DNA of 64,000 nucleotides from Manis javanica (lineage: Eukaryota; Chordata; Mammalia; Pholidota; Manidae): contig NC_133170.1 in NCBI RefSeq assembly GCF_040802235.1, positions 5,595,001 to 5,659,000 on the forward strand, written 5' to 3'. The notes beneath the pieces were generated by a model. It worked only from the letters and a program-made list of their open reading frames with translations, did not search any database and had not been told where the DNA came from. The position numbers and the translations under genes were made by a program. Every line of letters starts with the position of its first letter. The stretch's first letter is position 1. Positions 27,600 through 37,900 of this stretch are shown piece by piece.

Positions 27600-27670
27600 A
27601 ATGATTTTATTTTCCCATCATTATTCAGGCTTATGGAGCAGGTCTTCAACTTTTCTCAGTTTTTTATTTA
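27600..27670 (-). terminator. Candidate ALG10 polyadenylation signals
   Basis: Read on the minus strand, AATAAA hexamers occur at about 27668-27663 and 27611-27606, roughly 190 and 245 bases beyond the ALG10 stop codon. These are the first usable signals downstream. Other hexamers occur further left, including the AT-rich stretch around 21480-21690, so longer 3' untranslated regions are possible. AATAAA is common by chance in this AT-rich DNA, so the assignment is weak without transcript data. Confidence 0.3.
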
Positions 27671-27854
27671 ACTTGCTTGGACTTGTCATATATGTTGAAA
27701 ACACATACATCTACTGTTTAAAACACAAAAATCTACTGTAATCTGAGGATCATCATTACAGCTAAAACAAAGTCTGTAATTTTCCCTGTTCAGTTGGTCA
27801 CTGTGGAAATAGTCTAAATAATGTCTATTTCTTGACTTCAGGATATTCCTGATA

Positions 27855-28910
27855 TTACCACATAAACCTCTGAATGTCCTCACTATCTGGCCACTGAAAA
27901 GTCTTATTCAGAAAGATATAAAAAGTTAGGAAGTTAACAATTGTGTAGCAACCCAGTTCACAAACAAGTCTGGATGTAGGTGGCAAAGGTATGTTAAGCC
28001 TATAAATCACATAAGGTAAAATGAAGTAACGAAATTCTAGCAGTTTCTGAGGTACTAGAACAGTAAATAAGCATATGAAAAACATTAAATTCCAGAAAAC
28101 TGACTTTGATTTCAGTGAGTCTGCTATACTCCAACCAGCAAATATATAGATTGGAACTAACAAATATTTCACTATTTTGTATCTTTGAAAAACTCTTTTC
28201 CACACATAGAATGTATAATGTCTATTATCTGCCAGCAAGTATTTATGAGTATAAGTGAATTTCCACACTAACAATACAGAGACTAAGGTAATCACAAAAA
28301 ACTGAAATCTACGTTTCCAAGCTAAGGAAAGAAAAGTCTTAATCTTGTTAGGCGACAGCAGGTGAGGAAAGGAAAAAAAGAGAGTAAACGAGAAAAAGTA
28401 GAAAAGCTGAGGAAAATGTAGACAGGCTTCATGACTGCTCCGATCGCCAATAACAATTCCACCGTTAACTACCACAAAGGCACAAAACGCCAGGGCCAGG
28501 AGGACGTATGGCCACGTGAGGAAGAAGAGTGCGCTCAGGTTCCTGCACGACGTGGAGTAAGCCAGGACGAACTGAAGAATTTTCCGGAATTCTGAAAAGG
28601 GCCCCTTAACAGAGGGAAGCCTCTCTTCTTTCTTCTTCTGTAGCTCAGTCTTCCAAGCTTCAGTCAGCTTCTGGGCAACGATGTTTCCCGCACAGAACAC
28701 AGCCCAGATGATGTTGGTCTGACGAAACATGAAGCCACAAAATCCAAGCAAAGCTGAAGTTTTATGATTTCCGTAAAGACACATCAAATAGGCAAAAAGG
28801 GTGAAAAACATGGATCCTGCTTCTGTATAATAAAGGAAGTTAAAAAAATAGAGTGTGGGAAATACTGCTAATGTTAATGTTGACAAGATTCTCTGGATGC
28901 TTGAGGAAGC
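27855..28910 (-). CDS. ALG10: ALG10 coding exon 3 (terminal, most of the protein)
   Basis: Encodes 351 residues plus stop, about three quarters of the enzyme. The acceptor TTCCTTCTAG lies at 28920-28911, so the exon opens [10 protein letters not shown] upstream of the first position where an uninterrupted frame would usually be scored. It contains the remaining membrane segments and family landmarks: [21 protein letters not shown], the [20 protein letters not shown] loop, [13 protein letters not shown] and the C-terminal [14 protein letters not shown]. No internal stop was found. The very long last exon after two short ones is the normal ALG10 arrangement. Confidence 0.96.
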   Translation of the reverse strand, partial: ASSSIQRILSTLTLAVFPTLYFFNFLYYTEAGSMFFTLFAYLMCLYGNHKTSALLGFCGFMFRQTNIIWAVFCAGNIVAQKLTEAWKTELQKKKEERLPSVKGPFSEFRKILQFVLAYSTSCRNLSALFFLTWPYVLLALAFCAFVVVNGGIVIGDRSSHEACLHFPQLFYFFSFTLFFSFPHLLSPNKIKTFLSLAWKRRFQFFVITLVSVLLVWKFTYTHKYLLADNRHYTFYVWKRVFQRYKIVKYLLVPIYIFAGWSIADSLKSKSVFWNLMFFICLFTVLVPQKLLEFRYFILPYVIYRLNIPLPPTSRLVCELGCYTIVNFLTFYIFLNKTFQWPDSEDIQRFMW

Positions 28911-31900
28911 CTAGAAGGAAGACAAAACAGTTAAAACTCTTTCCACAATTAAAAAAATATGCTATTTCTCCTGAACTAATAGAGTCTTTGAAAAACAAAA
29001 ATGACCAGAATCTTCTTTCAATAAAACTATTCAATGTTAACCTTATTTCCAGCTTTGCAAAAACACACTATACTTTTATAAGGACACTTTCTGGTACTTC
29101 TCACACACCTATCAGTTTGGGAGCCATTAAGACAATACGTGTATGTGCCAAAGCTTCTATGGTCTGAAATGCTTTGAATCATTCAACAAAGAGTTAGGGA
29201 GTTATTGTTTGCAAGACACTGAACTGAATTCTGTGGAGATGAATGGACATAGGGCACATGGTTCCACTTCCTGAGCTTAAGTCTTAGCACCTTCAATAAG
29301 CATTTATTGAACATTACCACCCATTTCTTTTAAAGATATCCCTTCACAATTCAGCACTTGAGAGAATATAAATGCGTATAGAGAGGTACACCACTATACC
29401 AAATGACCTTACTATTTCATGGTGAAATCACAGGGATTTCCCTGAAAACAGTAGGTCCAGTCTAAACTTAAATGTTTTTTTGGCCTATTTCAGAATCTGA
29501 AAGTATTCTTACTGCCTTGAATTGTATCCCCACCCACTAAATCTAAATCACCAGATCAGATGATTTAAGATTGCTTGAATAAAAGTAAGAGCTGTACATC
29601 ACCTGCCGGTGAAATGCTCGTGGGGCCCCACCCACTTCTGCGGCGTCCCTGTATTTACACCCTTGTGATTCATTCTCCCCGACAGCCCTGTCCGTTCATC
29701 AAGAGTAGCTAAGTTACTATCTTCTCTGTGAAGCTTTACCCAACGCCACCCATTCCTGTCCTCCACTGTGTCCCCACAGCACCTTATACCCATCTCCCTC
29801 TTATAATTTAGCTACTGAAATAACTTGAGTTAAAAATAATTGCTGTAATTCATATTTACTGAGTTATTCTATCAGGCACTATTCTAAGCACCTGCCATTT
29901 ATTAAGCTCCCCTGCTCTTGATAACAGCCTATGAGGTAGAATCTGTATTATTCCCATTTAAGAGATGAAGACACAGAGACACTAGTACATGGAGAGAATC
30001 CAAGCCCAAGCGACCCCCCTCCAGGGCCTGCATTCTTGAACCACATCAAAGTTCCTCAGGTAAAGTCAGTTTCCTCCAAAGAAGATAAAGTTCCATAAGA
30101 GAAATAATGCCTTATTTACCCCTGTAGTCTCAGTGCCCAGCACATGGAATACGTTCAATAAATATCTACTGAACTTACTTGAGTCACAAATATTTACTTC
30201 AGGTTTTACAAATAAATTAGAGGTATTCAAGTATTTAAATACAAATGTCGGGAAGGCAGAGCCAACATGGCGGCGTGAGGACAGTGGGAATCTCCTCCCA
30301 AAAACATATATATTTTTGAAAATACAATACAACTAATCCTAAAAGAGAGACCAGAAGACACAGGACAACAGCCAGACTACATCCACATGTGTGAGAGCCC
30401 AGCGCCTGGTGAAAGGGGTAAGATACAACCCCCGGCCCGGCGGGACCCGAGCACACCTCCCCCCAGCTCCCAGTGGGAGGGAGAGGGAGCCCAGGACTGC
30501 TAAACACCCAGCCCCAGCCACCCGCACCAGAGCGCAGACACAGTGCATGCGTGGAGGGCTGGAAACTAGGGAAATAGGGCAGCAAGACCTCTGAGCAGGT
30601 TCCAAAGCTGATGCCGCTGTGACAAAGAAAAGTGAGTGCTTTTTGAAAGTCTTAAAGGGACAGGGACATAACAGCTGGATGGATACAACACAGGTCACAG
30701 CCCAGTGGCTGGAAATTACAGGGAAAACCGGGCGCACTAACCCCCTGGGCAACAGCTCTGAGACCCCTCACGGAGGTAAACAGCCAAACAGCCCCCCGGG
30801 TCCATTACCCCTCCAGGCGCTGCGAAAGCAGAGAAACAGCCTAAGGCAGACCCCGCCCACAGAAAGGGAAATTCCTCCATATCGGCTGGGCAGGACACAA
30901 AGACCCAGTCTACATGCAATTATCCAACACAAGCCACTAGGGGTCGCAGTTGTCTCAGTAAAGAAAGGCCAGTAGCAAGTGAAAAGTTTGGCCCTCCCAG
31001 CTGACAGTCAATAGCACCTGTCAACATGAAAAGGCAAAAAAATATGATCCAGACAAGACTAACCCAGACAGCTTCGGCATCTGCCCCATCTTCCCCTGAG
31101 AAGGAACCTGGGGAGATAGATTTAACCAGTCTTCCTGAAAAAGAATTCAAAACAAAAGTCATAACCATGCTGATGGACTTGCAGAGAAATATGCAAGAAC
31201 TAAGGAAGGAGAATACAGAAATAAAACAAGCTCTGGAAGGACTTCAAAACACAATGGACGAGATGCAAGAGACCATTAATGGACTAGAAAACAGAGAACA
31301 GGAACGCAGAGAAGCTGATGCAGAGAGAGATAAAAGGATCTCCAGGAATGAAAGAATTCTAAGAGAGCTGAGTGACCAATCGAAACAGAACAATATCCGC
31401 ATTATAGGGGTACCAGAAGAAAAAGAGAGAGAAAAAGGGATAGAAAGTGTCTTTGAAGAAATAATTGCCAAAAACTTCCCCAAACTAGGGGAAGAAATGG
31501 CCTCTCAGACCACAGAGGTACACAGAACTCCCATGACAAGAGATCCAGGGAGGGCAACACCAAGACACATAATAATTAAAATGGCAAAGATCAAAGACAA
31601 GGACAAAGTATTAAAGGCAGCCAGAGAGAAAAAAAAGGTTACCTACAAAGGAAAACCCATCAGGCTATCATCAAACTTCTCAACAGAAAGCCTACAGGCC
31701 AGAAGAGAATGGCATGATAAACTTAATGCAATGAAACAGAAGGGCCTCGAACCAAGACTACTGTATCCAGCACGAATATCATTTAAATATGAAGGAGGGA
31801 TTAAACAATTCCCAGACAAGCAAAAGTTGAGGGAATTTGCCTCCCACAAACCACTTCTACAGGGCATCCTACAGGGACTGCTCTAGATGGGAGCAGTCCT

Positions 31901-34900
31901 AAAAAAGAGCACAGAACAAAACACCCAACATATGAAGAAGGGAGGAGGAGGAATAAGAAGGGAGAGAAATAAAGAATCATCAGACTGCGTTTATAATAGC
32001 TCAACAAGCGAGTTAAGTTAGACAGTAAGATAGTAAAGTAGCTAACCCTGAACCTTTGGTAACCACAAACTTAAAGCCTGCAATGGCAGTAAGTTCATCT
32101 CTCTCAATAATCACCCTAAATGTAAATAGACTGAATGCACCAATCAACAGACACAGAGTAACAGAATGGATAAAAAAGCAAGATCCATCCATATGCTGCT
32201 TACAAGAGACTCACCTCAAACCCAAAGACATGCACAGACTTGAAGTCAAGGGATGGAAAAAGATATTTCATGCAAACAACAGAGAGAAGAAAGCAGATGT
32301 TGCAATTCTGGTATCAGACAAAACAGACTTCAAAATAAAGAAAGTAACAAAGGACAAAGAAGGACATTACATAATGATAAAGGGCTCAGTCCAACAAGAG
32401 GATATAACCATTCTAAATATATATGCACCCAATACAGGAGCACCAACATACCTGAAACAAATACTAACAGAACTAAAGGAGTAAATAGAATGCAATGCAT
32501 TCATTCTAGGAGACTTGAACACACCACTCACTCCAAAGGACAGATCCACCAGACAGAAAATAAGTAAGGACACAGAGGCACTGAACAACACACTAGAACA
32601 GATGGACCTAATACATCTACAGAACTCTACATCCAAAAGCAACAGGATACACATTCTTCTCAAGTGCACATGGAACATTCTCCAGAATAGACCACATACT
32701 GGGCCACAAAAAGAGCCTCAGTAAATTCTAAATGATTGAAAACCTAACAACCAACTTTTCAGACCACAAAGGCATAAAACTAGAAATAAACTGTACAAAG
32801 AAAGCAAAAAGGCTCACAAACACATGGAGGCTTAACAACACGCTCCTAAATAATCAATGGATCAACGACCAAATCAAAATGGAGATCCAGAAATATACGG
32901 AAACAAATGACAACAACGACACAAAGCCCCAAATACTGTGGGATACAGCAAAAGCAGTCTTAAGAGGAAAGTATATAGCAATCCAGGCATATTTAAAAAA
33001 GGAAGAACAATCCCAAAGAAATGGTCCAATGTCACAATTATCGAAATTGGAAAAAGAAGAACAAATGAGGCCTAAGGTCAGCTGAAGGAGGGACATAATA
33101 AAGATCAGAGAAGACATAAATAATATTGAGAAGAATAAAATAGCAAAAATCAATGAAACCAAGAGCTGGTTCTTCGAGAAAATAAACAAAATAGATAAGC
33201 CTCTAGCCAGACTTATTAAGAGGAAAAGAGAGTCAACACAAATCAACAGTATCAGAAACGAGAAAGGAAAAATCACAACGGACCCCACAGAAATACAAAG
33301 AATTATTAGTGAGTACTATGAAAACCTATATGCTAACAAGCTGGGAAACCTAGGAGAAATGGACAACTTCCTAGAAAAATACAACCTTCCAAGACTGACC
33401 CAGAAAGAAACAGAAAATCTAAACAGACCAATTACCAGCAATGAAATTGAAGTGGTAATCAAAAAACTACCAAAGAACAAAATCCCTGGGCCAGATGGAT
33501 TCACCTCAGAATTTTATCAGACATACAGGGAAGACATAATACCCATTCTCCTTAAAGTTTTCCAAAAAATAGAAGAGGAGGGGACACTCCCAAACTCATT
33601 CTATGAAGCTAACATCACCCTAATACCAAAACCAGGCAAAGACCCCACCAAAAAAGAAAACTACAGACCAATATCCCTGATGAACGTAGATGCAAAAATA
33701 CTCAACAAAATATTAGCAAACCGAATTCAAAAACACATCAAAAGGATCATACACCATGACCAAGTGGGATTCATCCCAGGGATGCAAGGATGGTACAACA
33801 TTCGAAAGTCCATCAACATCATCTACCACATCTACAAAAAGAAAGACAAAAACCACATGATCATCTCCATAGATGCTGAAAAAGCATTTGACAAACTTCA
33901 ACATCCTTTCATGATAAAACCTCTCAGCAAAATGGGAATAGAGGGCAAGTACCTCAACATAATAAAGGCCATCTATGATAAACCCACAGCCAACATTATA
34001 TTGAACAGCGAGAAGCTGAAAGCTTTTCCTCTGAGATCAGGAACTAGACAGGGATGCCCACTCTCCCCACTGTTATTTAACATAGTACTGGAGGTCCTAG
34101 CCACAAAACAAAGAAATACAAGGAATCCAGATTGGTAAATAAGAAGTTAAACTGTCACTATTTGCAGATGACATGAAACTATACATGAAAAACCCTAAAG
34201 ACTCCACCCCAAAACTACTAGAACTGATATCAGAATACAGCAAAGTTGCAGGATACAAAATCAACACACAGAAATCTGTGGCTTTCCTATACATTAACAA
34301 TGAACCAACAGAAAGAGAAATCAGGAAAACAACTCCATTCACAATTGCATCAAAAAAAATAAAATACCTAGGAATAAACCTAACCAAAGAAGTGAAAGAC
34401 TTATATTCTGAAAACTACAAGTCACTCTTAAGAGAAATTAAAGGGGACACTAACAGATGGAAACTCATCCCATGCTCATGGCTAGGAAGAATTAATATCG
34501 TCAAAATGGCCATCCTGCCCAAAGCAATATACAGATTTGATGCAATCCCTATGAAACTACCAGCAACATTCTTCAATGAACTGGAACAAATAATTCAAAA
34601 ATTCATATGGAAACACCAAAGACCCTGAAGAGCCAAAGCAATCCTGAGAAAGAAGAATAAAGTAGGGGGGATCTCACTCCCCAACTTCAAGCTCTACTAT
34701 AAAGCCATAGTAATCAAGACAATTTGGTACTGGCACAAGAGCAGAGCCACAGACCAATGGAACAGACTAGAGAATCCAGACATTAACCCAGACATATATG
34801 GTCAATTAATATTTGATAAAGGAGCCATGGACATACAATGGCAAAATGACAGTCTCTTCAACAGATGGTGCTGGCAAAACTGGACAGCTACATGTAGGAG

Positions 34901-37900
34901 AATGAAACTGGACCATTGTCTAACCCCATACACAAAAGTAAACTCAAAATGGATCAAAGACCTGAATGTAAGTCATGAAACCATTAAACTCTTGGAAAAA
35001 AACATAGGCAAAAACCTCTTAGACATAAACATGAGTGACCTCTTCTTGAACATATCTCCCCAGGCAAGGAAAACAACAGCAAAAATGAGCAAGTGGGACT
35101 ATATCAAGCTGAAAAGCTTCTGTACAGCGAAAGACACCATCAATAGAACAAAGAGGAACCCTACAGTATGGGAGAATATATTTGAAAATGACAGATCCGA
35201 TAAAGGCTTGACATCCAGAATATACAAAGAGCTCACACGCCTCAACAAACAAAAAACAAATAACCCAATTAAAAAATGGGCAGAGGAATTGAACAGACAG
35301 TTCTCTAAAAAAGAAATATAGATGGCCACCAGACACATGAAAAGATGCTCTACATCGCTAATTATCAGAGAAATGCAAATTAAAACTACAATGAGGTATC
35401 ACCTCACACCAGTAAGGATAGCTGCCATCCAAAAGACAAACAACAAATGCTGGCGAGGCTGTGGAGAAAGGGGAACCCTCCTACACTGCTGGTGGGAATG
35501 TAAATTAGTTCAACCATTGTGGAAAGCAGTATGGAGGTGCATCAAAATGCTCAAAACAGACCTACCATTTGACCCAGGAATTCCACTCCTAGGAATTTAC
35601 CCTAAGAACGCAGCAATCAAGTTTGAGAAAGAGATGCACCCCTATGTTTATCGCAGCACTGTTTACAATAGCCAAGAATTGAAAGCAACCTAAATGTCCA
35701 TTGATCGATGAATGGATAAAAAAGATGTGGCACATATACACAATGGAATACTACTCAGCCATAAGAAAAGGGCAAATCCTACCATTTGCAGCAACATGGA
35801 TGGAGCTGGAGGGTATTATGCTCAGTGAAATAAGACAAGCAGAGCAAGAGAAATACCAAATGATTTCACTCATCTGTGGAGTATAAGAACAAGGGAAAAA
35901 CTGAAGAAACAAAACAGCAGCAGAATCACAGAACTCAAGAATGGACTAAGAGGTACCAAAGGGAAAGGGACTGGGGAGGATGGGTGGGTAGGGAGGGATA
36001 AGGGGGTGGGGAGAAGAAGTGGGGTATTAAGATTAGCATGCATGGTGGGGGGAGAAAGGGGAGGGCTGTACAACACAGAGAAGACAAGTAGTGATTCTAC
36101 AACATTTTGCTATGCTGATGGACAGTGACCGTAAAGGAGTTTATAGGGGGGACCTGGTTATACAGAGGACCAAAGCCTAAGTTGGCTACCCGGAAAATGA
36201 ACTAAGATACGATATGAAAAAGAACTTCCAACATCAGCACTCTCTGGAAGACTCATGCCAGAAGATGATCATCAAAAAACCCCAACAAGATCCATGCACT
36301 GCTACAGGTGTAGATGCACTCACCCACCGGTTCCTGGACTTGCCATGGGAATGAAGAAGGAGATATCTAAGCTGGCCTGTGCATACAGTAAAACAACAAA
36401 TTCGACCGGATCTATACTGTTGGAACTCAACCAAGAATTAGGAGAAGTGCAAATTGTAGCGCTCCAAAATCTTACAACTACAGACTATTTACTGTTAAAA
36501 GAACATATGGGATGTGAACAGTCCCCAGGAATGGGCTGTTTTAATTTGTCTGATTTCTCTCAGACTGTTCAAGTTCAGTTGGACAATATCCACTGTATCA
36601 TAGATAAGTTTTCACAAATGCCTAAGGTGCCTAACTGGTTTTCTTGGTTTCACTGGAGATGGCTGGTAATTATAGGTATGCTTTGGTTATGTAACTGTAC
36701 TCGTATTATGTTAATGTGTGGGCGCAATTTAATTAGTAGTTTAAAACCTATACATGCTTATGTTACTCTACAAGAAGATATGTCAAAGAAATAATCTTCC
36801 CATGTTTTCTTACGCCTGCTACTTCTATAGCTTTTCTTTTTCCTTCCTAATTACAACCCTTAAATAGAATTCGAGCCTCATATCAAATTTACCATGTATC
36901 ATAATTCTTCCAGGTGGTAAAGATACCTCAAGACAAATGCTGGGCATAGAAGCCACAGGGCATAAATCTGCAAAGAAGTAAAAAACTAACCTTTTCAAAC
37001 AATAAGGCTTCTCTCTCACTTACCAACTTTACATTTCCCTGTATGGCCCCGGAAGATGACTGGTTAGCCAGAGACGGGTAAGATTCCTCAAGGGAGGAAC
37101 AACCTAAGACAGGCACAGTCGCAGGGGGGCCATCAGGTGAGAAATTGGGGATCAACAGAGGTGAGGCCTAGAACCTCTCCCCACCTGTTCTGAGAGAAAT
37201 CTGCTGCATCCGTGGATGTTTTATTGCCCTTGTCTAGCTTGGATTAACACACAGTCCACAAGCACACACCTGATCATCTACATTTGCTCTCTTACAACAC
37301 TAAACTATGTTTTCTACCTTTATCTTGCATCTACCTACCACTTCAGCATTTTATTAAAAATAATAATAATAAAGAGAGAAATGTGGTATCCACATATAAA
37401 TCAAGTATAAAAATCAAACGAATATTCATATTTGGACTGATTGTTTATAGTTCATAATGCATGATCAAAACTGAAAGTTTCTGTGATGACTGCCCTTGTA
37501 CTGTTCACCATGTAACTTATTCACTATGTAAGAATTTGTTCTCCATGTAAGAACTTGTTCGTTATGCTTCAGAAGATTGAAGACTGACGAAAATTAGGCT
37601 TGGGGTGGATTAATGATTCTGCGTTGAGCACTGACTCCCCTATACAGAATTTTATTGTTGTTAACAACCATTTGATCAATAAATAGGAGAGATGCCCTCA
37701 TAAAAAAAAAAAAAGTACACACTTCCAATTGTAAAATAAATAAGTAACTGGGATATAATGTATAGCATAAGAAATATAGTCAAAATATTGTAACAACTTG
37801 GTATGGTGATAGCTGGTACCTAGAATTATCATGTATATAAATGTTGAATCACTGTGTTGTACACCTGAAACTAATGTAATAGTGTGTGTCAACTACCCTT

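Larger units (their letters stand above)
36160..37714 (+). mobile_element. Processed 3' end of an endogenous retrovirus (env fragment, PPT, U3-R, poly(A))
   Basis: This 1.55-kb block interrupts the L1 3' untranslated region. It contains an open env transmembrane-subunit fragment (36255-36794), about 570 bases of env-to-LTR sequence, a polypurine tract ending near 37381, an LTR-like beginning at TGTGG (37382 onward), and AATAAA at 37678-37683 followed 18 bases later by 13 adenines. There is no U5 and no second LTR. This is the structure expected of the 3' part of a polyadenylated retroviral RNA copied back into DNA, not of a provirus. No target-site duplication flanks the block itself. The sequence after the poly(A) (starting GTACACACTTCC) has no counterpart at the left junction. 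Confidence 0.75.

Noticed and set aside
30339-30975. Frames within the L1 5' untranslated region on both strands
   Set aside because: Located between the element start and ORF1 in a GC-rich untranslated region. No similarity to a known protein.
36060-36080. GTACAACAC near 36067 as the left partner of GTACACAC at 37715 (target duplication around the retroviral block)
   Set aside because: The match is short and imperfect, and the left copy belongs to ordinary L1 3' untranslated sequence that continues past it.
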